DNA of 64,000 bases from the NCBI GenBank assembly GCA_027577595.1, contig JANBRJ010000083.1:1-64000 (forward strand), in the 5' to 3' direction. The translations under genes and the position numbers were made by a program. The DNA comes from Coemansia sp. RSA 487. Taxonomy: Eukaryota > Kickxellomycota > Kickxellomycetes > Kickxellales > Kickxellaceae. The notes beneath the pieces were generated by a model, which was not told the origin of the DNA, made no database searches, and saw nothing but the letters and a program-made list of their open reading frames with translations. Below, in pieces: positions 21,101 through 30,534 of this stretch (its first letter is position 1; each line of letters opens with the position of its first letter).

Positions 21101-22597
21101 TTGAGAAGTTGCCGATCCGATGATATGGATAGCATGTTTTGTGAAGCGCCAAAAGATCGGTGGGACAAATAATGGCTCTTCATAGTTGGCAATAATACCG
21201 CGAAAAGCCTCCTCCCATGCAAAAAACTTGATGGATCGAATCTCGTCGTGAAACAAAAACATGTTTTTGCAAAAATTTGGCTTTGAAGCGCATTTACTTT
21301 CCCTGCGTACTCGGTCTGTTTTTCTGCTAACGCTATATGACAACGCATGATACGCGGTAGTTATTGCAATTGGTATAACAAATCTCCATCCGATCTTGCT
21401 GGCAATAATCCATATATTGAGTACCTCGGCTATTGATCGACTTAAAGTATCGACTATCGCAATCGACCCTGTTGCAATCGACCCTGTTCTCCATATTATC
21501 CCGCCCAAGTCATAAGGTTTGCCGTGTTTAGTGGAGTATACCTCCAAAACCTTTTGAATTAGCAGCTCGGTAATGTTCTTTCCAAGGATACTCTTCACAA
21601 TGTTGGTATAATTCCTGAATATTGCTGAAATTCCCAGTAGCTGCCAGACAACTAGCTTGCCAATCAACTGCGTAAAATCCTGTGTGTTGTTGCTTTTCTG
21701 TAACGACGCAAGTATATCAATGAACAAGAGCCGACGAAAATGTATAGCTATCATAGAAATCGCATTTCCAATGACATGTAACAACAACAACTTCCACTCT
21801 GCGCTTATAACTAGACGAACGATGAAGAACCTACAAGTTAACAAATCATATACACACATTTAGCATAAGGGTTTGTGCAAATAAAAATATTTTAGGAAAT
21901 ATTGTCCTTGGATTTCCTACAATAATTGTACTTGCCTTTTTGACGAATCCAAATTATGAATAATCCTGGCCTTTTGAAGGCTCTCCTCGTAGCCACTGCC
22001 TCTAACGTCCTCAAAAGTAAGTTTGCGCTTGTGATAAAGCCTGACAAGCGCAAAGCCGTCAACAGCAAAGGTGTTTCTCAAATGTTGCTGTATCTCGTTT
22101 TTGATTCTGATATCCAGAGCGCACCACGCCAAAAAGAGATGAATGACGGTGCTTTCGATTGTAAAATATAGTGGCAAAACATCCGGGTCCAGAGAAAGTC
22201 TGAGCGCACGTCCAGCGTTTAGCAAGGCAAAGTGATTGTTGCAAAACGCGCCTTTAATGGCAAATACGTAAGCAGCCACAGATATAGTCGCAAGAGAAGC
22301 TGCTGTGTTTGCTGCTGACATTGACGGTGATCCAGCTGAAGGAGATGCTACGGCAATAATAAAGTTTCGGTTGTAGCACTGGAGCAATGGTATGGCAGTT
22401 ATCCACACGTTTAACAGACAAGCCACTGCAGGGGCAAAACGAAGCGTTCCAGCTGGCTTTCTGGTGCTTGGGTACAAAAGACTGAGAACGAGGCTCAGGG
22501 ATAGAAGCGAATCAAACATAATCCCCAAGCCTATACGAGCAAACATCGATGCGGTCATTTTGAAAGCCAACAAAGCACATTGAAGAATAGTTTTCAA
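18126..22597 (-). CDS. ABCC-type (MRP/YCF1-like) ABC transporter
   Basis: Three exons: 22597-21936, 21830-20454 and 20316-18126. The joined frame is exactly 1410 codons (1409 aa). A full-size exporter of the multidrug-resistance-associated family, which moves conjugates or drugs across plasma or vacuolar membranes. Layout: a short N-terminal membrane region, TMD1, NBD1, TMD2, NBD2. NBD1: Walker A GRVGSGKSS (~578), signature LSGGQK, Walker B DVYIFDDLLSAVD, split by the second intron between signature and Walker B. NBD2: Walker A GRTGAGKSS (~1175), signature FSVGQRQ, Walker B KILLLDEATANVD. DDLLSAVD instead of DDPLSAVD in NBD1 is a small departure. The second intron (137 bp) is GT-AG; the first (105 bp) has a GC donor, AG|GCAAGT. 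The N-terminus is weakly conserved, so the exact start is the least certain part. Substrate not predictable. Confidence 0.88.
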
Positions 22598-23631
22598 GCG
22601 AAAAAGTATATTCCTTCTAATTCGTGTAGAAAAGAAGAAAAGAGAGTCCTCGAATATCGTTTAAATAGAGAAAAGGCGCATTCACTTTTGACATGTCATC
22701 TAGCTTCGTTTACTCTCTTGGTAGGTTATTGAATACACAACAACGTTAGACATAATTTCTTGTAAAATTTTCCAATTGTTTAAAGGTAAGGCAAATCGGA
22801 TACTGATGGCACTGTGAAGAAAGTGATTTGACTCAGTAAAATGCTGCCATAGCCTTCTCTGTCATGGCCAAAAACAATGTTGGCTTACTAGCATCGTATT
22901 ATATTGTATTCGACTTCTTTTGCACGGCAGCCATTATCTACCTTTGCAGACAGATAAATCCTTGAGTTGGTCGTACGTTTTACTTATTGTATGATGGCTT
23001 GGACATATGCGGGAAAGAAGAACCCCTACATATGCAACACCAGTGTCCACTTATCTGTAATTCACGTTTACAGTTAAGACAATAGCTTTGCTGCGGCCAC
23101 TGCGGAACGCAGAACAATCAATTAAATAAAACTTTGTGAAAAATAAGAGACCCAATTGCACTCGTATTATCCTTTGGTCAAGAAAATAGTGCTGGTATCC
23201 ACAGCAATCAAGACATTTGCTAATCAAACAATACTTTGATACCTGTATTTTCCAAGTGATGCACAGGATTTGTTGGTTAGCATATAGATAGGCTTTATTT
23301 ATTTTTGTTTAATTCTCGTGCACTGGTATATTTTGCCAATATGAGCATTTAAAAATGCCTTTTTTTTACTTAAAGCAATAAAGTGACGAAATGTCATTTT
23401 CATATAATGCAATTTTTGCAATGGTCAGAATGTTGCTGGAAGTTGAGAAAAGCAGCAGAAGCTGTAAATATTTGATTCGGTTTGCGGCGCTATATATATG
23501 CAAATTTGTGCTATATAAAGGACGCAAAGGGAATAATCCGTCTTTCAGCCAGCTACAAACTATTTCTTCATTTCTTCATCTCTATTTTAACCTACACTTT
23601 GCGCAGATTTGCATTGAATATTTTCCGTCGA
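22598..23631. other. Divergent promoter region, ABC transporter / MOCOS-like pseudogene
   Basis: About 1 kb of AT-rich sequence without a supported gene. It lies between two divergent genes and contains a good TATA box for the plus-strand gene at 23512. Confidence 0.5.
23512..23520 (+). promoter_or_regulatory. TATA box of the MOCOS-like pseudogene
   Basis: TATATAAAG lies ~120 bp before the first possible ATG (23632) and ~185 bp before the start of recognisable homology. It suggests that the locus was, or still is, transcribed. Confidence 0.4.
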
Positions 23632-25135
23632 ATGAGAGCTTTATCCAAAGTCATCCGCCAGCACTCTTCGAGCCTCGTTGCCTCAAGTAGACAGCTATAG
23701 TGGTTGGCTGGACTCGATTCGATAGGCGGAGTACCCGCAGCTTTTCGAACCAGCACCCATGTTCAAAGCAGCTTCTAATATAACAAAGCTCCAAACAGTG
23801 TTCCTCGACCACACAGGATCAACATCTTATGCCGCCAACCACATACGCGCACATGCTGAGGAAATGCTTTCCCAGATACCAGAAAACCCACATCCACGCC
23901 ACGCGGCATCGCAACGGTCTCAGGAAAAGCTCGGCCATGCTCGCAACCGCTTGCTTACCTTCTTTGGCACACCAGCCCGCGATTATGCCCTTGTGTTTAC
24001 AGCTAATGTCACTCCTGCGATCAGAATAGCTGGCGAGTTGACACCAATGGATCCAAAAGGTGGAGTATATTGTTACACGCAAGAGTCGCACACAAGCATT
24101 GTTGGCTTGCGTAACATGGTAGCCGAAAGGAGTGTTTCTGTGCGGCCTGTGGTATTCTCAGAAATATATGATATTGCTGCGCCGAATAGCACTCATTCTT
24201 ACAGTCTTCTGGCATACCCTGCGCAGTGCAGCTTTTCTGGAGAACGGCTTCCGCTTGTCCTGGCTGACAAGACCCACGACATTCATGCACATGCATCAGA
24301 ATACGATGCCTAGACACATATCCCATGATGGGTTCTGGTTGATGCTGTGGCGTATGCTGCCACATCATGGCTTGATCTTGACATGCAGCGCAGTGGTCCC
24401 GATTTTGTTGCTGTTTCGATGTGCAGGATCTTTGGAGCGCCGACAGGGCTTAGTGCGTTGCTGATCAAACGCTCGTCGATTTCATTTTTAAACAGTAAGC
24501 ATCGTTTCTTTTGTGGCAGCACAGTTGCCAGCTTAGCATTTGACAGGCAGTGGCAGACATTTCACCATGATAGCAAGTCTCGAATGGAAAATGAAACAGT
24601 CAATCTCCAGGACATTCCATCCCTCCATCACGCTCTTGACGCGCATAAGCGGAACTACAGATCCATCCACGCTGTTTCCCTGCGTGTCAGCTCCGTGGCC
24701 CGATATTATGTGTATGCAATGAATGCATTTTACCATTCAGCTGGTTCTTCAATATGTCTTGTATACGGACACTCGGAAGGCACCAACTACCGACCAACAA
24801 TGGAACTCAACGTTAAGGATGCGCAAGGTTGCTTTGTCGGTTTCGTCGAGATGGAGCAACTGGCTGTGATGGCTGGAGTCGCCCTTCACACGGGTTGGTT
24901 CTGCAACCCTGGCGCTTCGCAAAGATGGCTGCACTTGGATACCAAAGACATTATAAGCTTCTCATCCATGGGGTACACCTGCGGTAACTATCATGATCTC
25001 TTCAACGAAATACCTCTTGGTGCGTAGCGCGTCTCATTTGGTGCGATGACCAGAAAAATAGACACTGACGTGTTTTGCGATTTCCTGGTTTGGTATTTCT
25101 GCAGCTTTACTATTATTAATTCTTGGAAGCACTAA
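23632..25135 (+). pseudogene. Molybdenum cofactor sulfurase-like (NifS domain) pseudogene
   Basis: One reading frame carries the whole N-terminal, PLP-dependent cysteine-desulfurase-like domain of MOCOS/HxB proteins. Recognisable parts in order: YSGWLDSIR and AEYPQL (from ~23694), VFLDHTGSTSY, DYALVFTANVT, CYTQESHTSIVGLRN, YPAQCSFSGERLP, WVLVDAVAYAATSWLDL, FGAPTGLSALLIKR, FFCGSTVASLAF, LHTGWFCNPGASQRWL, GYTCGNYHDL and RVSFGAM. That frame is cut by four in-frame stops: TAG 23723, TAG 24311, TGA 24326 and TAG 25025. No frameshift occurs between 23694 and 25135. The 24311/24326 pair has no usable GT donor nearby, so an intron does not explain it. The position that normally holds the PLP-binding lysine (SFYKxFG) reads SMCRIFG. 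The C-terminal MOSC domain is missing. An ATG at 23632 opens a short frame in another register. Best read as a host gene in decay. Confidence 0.8.
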
Positions 25136-25297
25136 TCTACTGTGTCGATTTGAGTGTTCAAAAGCGGATGAAAATGGAGTATAAACCATCGTAAATTCGG
25201 AGTCGATCATCTTTGCTTTTCTTTGCTTTGCTTTTAAAAACTCGCTATTGTAATACCTATTCTTGGCCTTTATGAAGAAGCACCCCTGTCAACGCGA

Positions 25298-26005
25298 ATG
25301 ACTCTCCTGTCCACCTCTGCGTTGCTGAAGCGGCCGTCTGTCGCCAACGCAGCCATTTTAGCAAGACAATTGTCCGCCATATGGGAAACCAAGAGCGCCG
25401 CCGATATTATCCGCGAACGCGCATCGCTGTCAGCAGTCCATGAGCTGACCGGGAATCCAGGATGCTCGCCGATAGACATTGAAAGCATGCTCCGGCGCAC
25501 GTCCGGTTGCAATAGCCACTTTGGCTACGATCCGATCGCCAAAGTGGAGCCTCTTGCGTTTGCCTGGAGCAGCAGTTCAAACTACACACAGCAGCTGCTG
25601 CCTGGGGCTGTACCAAAGGACCGGTTGCCTGACGCACTTCACAGTTTGGATAGCATACAGCGGATCCAGACACCCATGGTTACACTGATAGACCACATCA
25701 ACGAAAACGTGTGCGGCCATCCAGGACTAATCCACGGTGGCATGACCACGATCATTGCAAACTCATCGCTGTCACTGGTGGCTGCGCTCAATGCACCCGA
25801 GAATGCGCATATCATGCCGCTATCGCTCAACATGGACTATCGCAAGCCGATCCACTCCAGCGACTTTGTCAAGATCCATGCATGGCTGTACCGGAACAGC
25901 GGGGATCAGATGAAAGCTGCGGTGCATTTCTATAGTCTCAAGAACGAGATGCTGGTGGAAGCCGTTGCAGACATTGCTATCCGGCCACCACCTGTTGTTC
26001 AATAA
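25298..26005 (+). CDS. Hotdog-fold (4HBT/PaaI-type) thioesterase-like protein
   Basis: 235 aa, one exon. Hotdog proteins of this type hydrolyse acyl-CoA thioesters. The key segment HPGLIHGGMTTIIAN (~140-155) holds the HGG motif at the start of the central hotdog helix. Strands follow: LSLNMDYRKPIHSSDFVKIHAWLYR and KAAVHFYSLKNEMLVEAVADIAI, the usual 'basic substrate-channel plus second strand pair' pattern. The N-terminal ~110 residues are less conserved; the first ~25 lack acids and could be a weak mitochondrial presequence. Similar proteins are often annotated as THEM4-like. The ATG at 25298 is the first in frame. It lies 162 bp after the MOCOS-like relic and 374 bp before a second hotdog gene on the same strand. 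Confidence 0.75.
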   Translation: MTLLSTSALLKRPSVANAAILARQLSAIWETKSAADIIRERASLSAVHELTGNPGCSPIDIESMLRRTSGCNSHFGYDPIAKVEPLAFAWSSSSNYTQQLLPGAVPKDRLPDALHSLDSIQRIQTPMVTLIDHINENVCGHPGLIHGGMTTIIANSSLSLVAALNAPENAHIMPLSLNMDYRKPIHSSDFVKIHAWLYRNSGDQMKAAVHFYSLKNEMLVEAVADIAIRPPPVVQ

Positions 26006-26379
26006 TAACAGACCAAGCCCTTTTCCGTTCATTGGCAAGCCAATACAAAATCTCGCCCTTTATAAACGTAAATCCGACTGTGTTTCTCATCTCTTGAAAG
26101 AATTAGTTACACGAATTACCAGTGGAATTTGCTTGGAAATAAGTAACTGGTTCTTGGATCATAGCAGCACACCTCTATTTGGATCTTCATAGTATCCCAG
26201 ATTCTCCACTCTTTGATGCGCTTGGTCACGCTTGCTTTCTTTCTTGCATGTTTGAACTGGGAAATTTCTCAACAAAAGTTTTTCAGTGCGGTTTCCTTTT
26301 TTTCTTATCTTTTCTGTAGAAAATTGTGGGCTTTTTATCTACCAACTAATCGCTGTATAAACACTTCAAATAACATATA
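26006..26379. other. Spacer between two hotdog genes
   Basis: 374 bp; no gene seen. The last 120 bp are T-rich and promoter-like. Confidence 0.5.
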
Positions 26380-27270
26380 ATGTTTAGCCGTACTGGCCGG
26401 ATAGTTCGATCCACAGCGCCAAAGACAAGGGCACTATCCAAAACGCTATATTGCAGCAGCCAGCAGCGCCACATGAAAACCACGTCGAGCAACAACCAAA
26501 ATGCAGCAGCAGCAGCAGCAGCAGCCACAGACGCCAGCCTAGTACCGACCCCGATCCACCCATCAAGCCAAGAATCTAAAAGTATCAACAGGCTCAACTA
26601 CTCTGATGTTGTGATGCCAAGCGTACAGACGAAAGAGCAGCTGGAGCAGAAAGCACCGCTAATGCGTAAAATCTCGGCCTTGCCGCTTGTCCATAAACTG
26701 GTCAACAGCAACAACGTTGTGCGTGAAGAGTTCTATTGGCCGATTGGAAAGCGCCGACTAGTGCAAGCGCCAGAGACCCTGGCTTACGGAGCGCTTTCGG
26801 GCAGCAAAGATCTCCCGCTATCACCACTGGTGTTTAGGTGGAAGAGTGGGGGCACCCCAAGTCATCTCAACGCAGAGGTTTACAGCGACAGCTTCCAAAA
26901 CCTAAGCGAACGTAGCCAATGGGCCAATGCGCGTGTTCCAGGCATTACATCCGTCCAGTATCTGGGATCCAACCTCAGTTTCAGTAACGCAGGTAGCTGT
27001 GCAAGCGAAGCGCATCTAGGCATGCCATCGGCGCTACTGGATGAAATAACCGCACGGGTCAGCATCTCCAATACCCCAAACAAACCGACATTTACTGCGA
27101 ATTTCCAGCTCGAATATATACAGCCCGTCCCAGTGGATTCCTTCATTGAGCTCAATGCCTGGGTTACCCGGATAGAGGGGCGGAAGGCGTTTATTGCGTC
27201 GTATGTCGCGGATGCTCTGAGCGGGCAGGTACTTGTCAAGGCAAAGTCGCTGTTTGTGAGCGCGGCATGA
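26380..27270 (+). CDS. Hotdog-fold thioesterase-like protein with poly-Ala N-terminus
   Basis: 296 aa, single exon. The C-terminal half resembles the upstream neighbour and the 4HBT fold: AHLGMPSALLDEITARVS, then PTFTANFQLEYIQPVPVDSFIELNAWVTRIEG and KAFIASYVADALSG. LLDE is the usual end of the hotdog helix, but the preceding HGG is replaced by AHLGM, so catalysis by the standard mechanism is uncertain. The N-terminus (FSRTGRIVRSTAPKTRALSK) is basic and acid-free, suggesting mitochondrial import. A run of eight alanines encoded by GCA/GCC repeats follows. FYWPIGKRRLVQAPETLAYGALSGS is a conserved-looking linker. It is probably an ancient paralogue of the 25298 gene. Confidence 0.7.
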   Translation: MFSRTGRIVRSTAPKTRALSKTLYCSSQQRHMKTTSSNNQNAAAAAAAATDASLVPTPIHPSSQESKSINRLNYSDVVMPSVQTKEQLEQKAPLMRKISALPLVHKLVNSNNVVREEFYWPIGKRRLVQAPETLAYGALSGSKDLPLSPLVFRWKSGGTPSHLNAEVYSDSFQNLSERSQWANARVPGITSVQYLGSNLSFSNAGSCASEAHLGMPSALLDEITARVSISNTPNKPTFTANFQLEYIQPVPVDSFIELNAWVTRIEGRKAFIASYVADALSGQVLVKAKSLFVSAA

Positions 27271-27790
27271 TCCGAACTCTCTTAACCAATGATACAGTAC
27301 AGGTCCCCCATGCCAAATAATTCTGACTACACGGGTGCTGGATGGTGTTTTTCTTTTTGCACAATGGAACGACTAGTGCTCTATGTTCTGCCAGGTTTCC
27401 TCTTTTAGATGAGTTGAATAAGCCAAAGACCTGTTTTAGGAATCTTGCCTGCTTTGATAGTATGACAGGAAAAAAATACTCATTGATTAGTTTCTTATAT
27501 TTTGTATGAATACAATAGAAAACATCGTGTGCTTCTCTTTTGATCAAAGGCAGCGTGTGATAAAGGGGGCAGAACAGTTTCACCATTATCCCTTCTCTTT
27601 CTTATTTGCTTGCTACTCCGTCACTTTTTCTTCTCTATTCTTTGAATTCGCCCTTTATTCTTTGTATTTTTTTTTTCATGTATTTGACTTTTCACTGACA
27701 GTACGCTCTACATATTTGGTTTTGCCCAAAGAGAGGTCGTCTTCCACCGCCTGCTTTTGTTATACACCACCTCCGCCCTACTCGACGAAA
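27271..27790. other. Spacer before the 738-aa membrane protein gene
   Basis: 520 bp without a supported gene. The right part is T-rich and pyrimidine-rich, as in other promoters in this window. An open frame runs into the next gene from here but looks like leader sequence (F/L/S-rich). Confidence 0.45.
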
Positions 27791-30356
27791 ATGCCTAGCG
27801 AAGAAACCTTCGGCTTTGTGGCTGGCTTGCACCAAAGTGCTATGAACGACGCCGAGGCTAATCCTACCAACGATGCCCAGAGGCCGGTGCAGCTGTCCTC
27901 CGAGTTGGATAGCATCCATGACCCGTCAGTGCTTGGGCGTGTGGTGGAGATGGAGAGTGTGATTGCCACCGTGAAATCGTCGCTGGACAACCACGCATCG
28001 TCTTACTATTCCGTTGCGTCCCAGATCGCCGAGTAAGTACTGTTGATGCCATTTCGGAAAGGGTGTTTGCCTCCAGACATGTTGAAAAAAGGGAGGGATG
28101 AAAGAAGAATAAAAGAGGCGTGTTCCATACCTGCATACACGCATAATGTGTAGCTCTAGCATGGGTAAAAAAAAGCTTATAGCCGTATGTGAATAGTACA
28201 AATTGCTGAATTCCAGCAACAATAGATACCAAGCTGCATGGATTCCTCTGTCTAGTTGCCCAAAAGCAGAGACATCGTTGTCATTTTAATATTGTCTGTA
28301 TTTGTATCACGATGATGTCCAGCACCCTCGACATGTGGATTCAAAGAAGATATTTGTTCAATACATTTCTCACAACTGTAGGCTGAATGCTCGGATAGGT
28401 CACTTGGGACTCCTCGAAAGGCCTATTAATATCGACTCTGCTAGCATTCGGACTAACAACATGCCAAACAATGGCCAACATAGTGACCCTGCCACCAGCC
28501 GAACAAGTGGTTGTCTTCCTTCCAGCGCAAACGCCGTCTTTGCCACCGATGCTCTCGAAACCACGGCACCATCTGCCATAGCAACAGCAAATACAGACGG
28601 CATCGATGGAAGTAGTGTATTGATGCCAGAAGAGCAGAGCGACAGAGAGAACAGCGACGCGCACTATACCCGGATACAACAGATGATCGACTCCCTGATC
28701 AAAGATGCAGACTCTGCTCTGCAATCCAGACCAGCGACCAACCGCTTCTCCATATGCTCCGATGACTCTGTGGATATTCCTGGAAAGGTACCCGCTTTTT
28801 TCACCGAACAGTTTTCTTCAATGCCCGCCGATTTTGGCGAGACGCCGACGCTTATTTCTGATGCCGAGCCTTGTATCCAGGATCCGCCTGCATTCAGCTT
28901 TACCCACCAGCATGCACCGTGCTCCTTGCCTGGCTTGGAATACCATCGCCCAGCAACTCCGAGACAGAAGCAGCAACTTCATATCCGATCCTATTCGCCT
29001 CTTCCCAAGCACAGGACCATTGTGGATCCTACAGAAGCCGATGCAGAGTCTGACAGCGAAGTTAGCTTGTCTAGCGTCCTTGGACCACGACATCGTCGCA
29101 GAAACCACAACAACAAAAACAATAACAGCAGCCATAGCCAGCGTCCGTACAGCAGCCGTTCGCGGCGCCGCGGCGTACCCAGCTACTACCGCGACCGTCA
29201 AACCATGGGCAGCAGAGCCAGCCGTCGCAGATCGAATACACTCGAGTCTATCTTTTCAAATTCCTCAGAAACGTGCGTGTCGCCAGTGAGCAGATCGTCT
29301 AAGGAGTTTCGCAATACACCAGCACCATACTACATCCGTAATAGCCCGTTCTCTGCATCTGTAGGAGAAACCTTCCACAGCTTTGAAAAGGACATGCTTA
29401 TCGCTCCCGAGGACCATGTGCACAGCACAGAGCAATGCGTGTTCTCTACGCCAACAACCAGCAAGAATACTCACGAGTTTCCTCGGCTTTCTTTCGATGG
29501 GCACCGTCAGGAGAATAGCGGCGACGCTCGTCCTGCATGCACCGAGCGAAGACTATCGTCTCCTCTTCTCCGCCGTGTCCCACCGCTGATCAATCGGTTC
29601 CGGAACACAGTCACACGTGCTGCATTGCGCTCAGCTTCCTTTGTAGACGATAGTGTCAACGATGACATTGCAGCTTTTGAATCTGGTGGCAGCGCACAGG
29701 ACGAGCATCTATCTGACTACCATCAGCAGCAAACTCGCACGCGCAGCAACACATATGGAGGCGAGTTTTTGCCGGCCATGTTTTCGCAGCCTGCCGAGCA
29801 CCCAAGATATTCCAGGGCTGCAAGCAGTTCAGTTTACAGCGTGACCGACGTTCGTAATCACTCCAGCAGCGACACCGAACAAAGAAAATGCTCAGGCAGT
29901 TTCATCAAAGGTAATTCGCCACTTGGTCCTACAGCAGCAACCAAATACGTGGTGAGCAAGCTCCAAGGTAACAGCAGCAGCGATGCTGCTGGAATTCTAA
30001 GTATATTTAGCTTGGTCTATTGGACACTTTTGTTTACACTCGGCGCACTGATGCTTGACTCGTTCCTTTGCCAGGTAGCTGGCAAGCGTGTGATGGGAGC
30101 AGTTGATCGTATTGCGCAGACCGAAAGCGCAAGCGTGCTTGACCATTCCGGAAGAAGAAAAGGCACTGGCAGCAGCGGCAGACAAAGGGGAAAGGAGCGC
30201 GCAGACGATGCTGGAGATGACACGATCAATGCCACCAGTGCGATGGGACGTCTTGTGCGCTGGTATATTGAGGATCCCGACGACACACCCGGTGCGCGTG
30301 CGCGGCGGCTACGCAACATACAAACAGCTCGTGGGCTGTTCAAGCGCGTTGACTAA
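27791..30356 (+). CDS. Unknown Ser-rich single-pass membrane protein, two exons
   Basis: Exons 27791-28032 and 28382-30356 join to 739 codons (738 aa). The 349-bp intron has GTAAGT and CTGTAG borders, and phase is preserved (GA|G gives Glu). I recognise no family. The N-terminus (~45-95) could form a short coiled coil (VVEMESVIATVKSSLDNH, then AELNARIGHLGLLERP across the junction). Residues ~130-600 are Ser/Pro/Arg-rich and probably disordered, with RHRRRNHNNKNNN and SRSRRRG clusters. One strong membrane segment lies at ~617-640 (ILSIFSLVYWTLLFTLGALML), near the C-terminus. It is followed by a basic, Gly/Ser-rich tail and a final WYIEDPDD, RARRLRNIQTARGLFKRVD. A tail-anchored-like protein with a ~100-residue second side is possible. 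Exon 1 assignment is inferred from splice signals and phase. Confidence 0.6.
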
Positions 30357-30534
30357 ACTAGCACTTTGCTTTTTTTTTTCTGTTGTGCCTATATTGATAT
30401 CCAGCAAGTAAACCTTTTTCAATAGCATTTTCCCCCGATGCTCAGCATCATCAATTCTACAAAAATGTTTAGTCTGTGAAGAGAAATTATGCTGTGTTCG
30501 CAACAGGAAGGGAAATAATTAAAATAGGGGATAA

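Noticed and set aside
24255-24328. An intron removing the two central stops of the MOCOS-like frame
   Set aside because: The only GT in range (CTT|GTCC) is a poor donor, and using it leaves the TGA in frame.
23632-25135. Alternative genetic code reading TAG/TGA as sense
   Set aside because: Neighbouring intact genes terminate normally with TAG, TGA and TAA at conserved C-termini.
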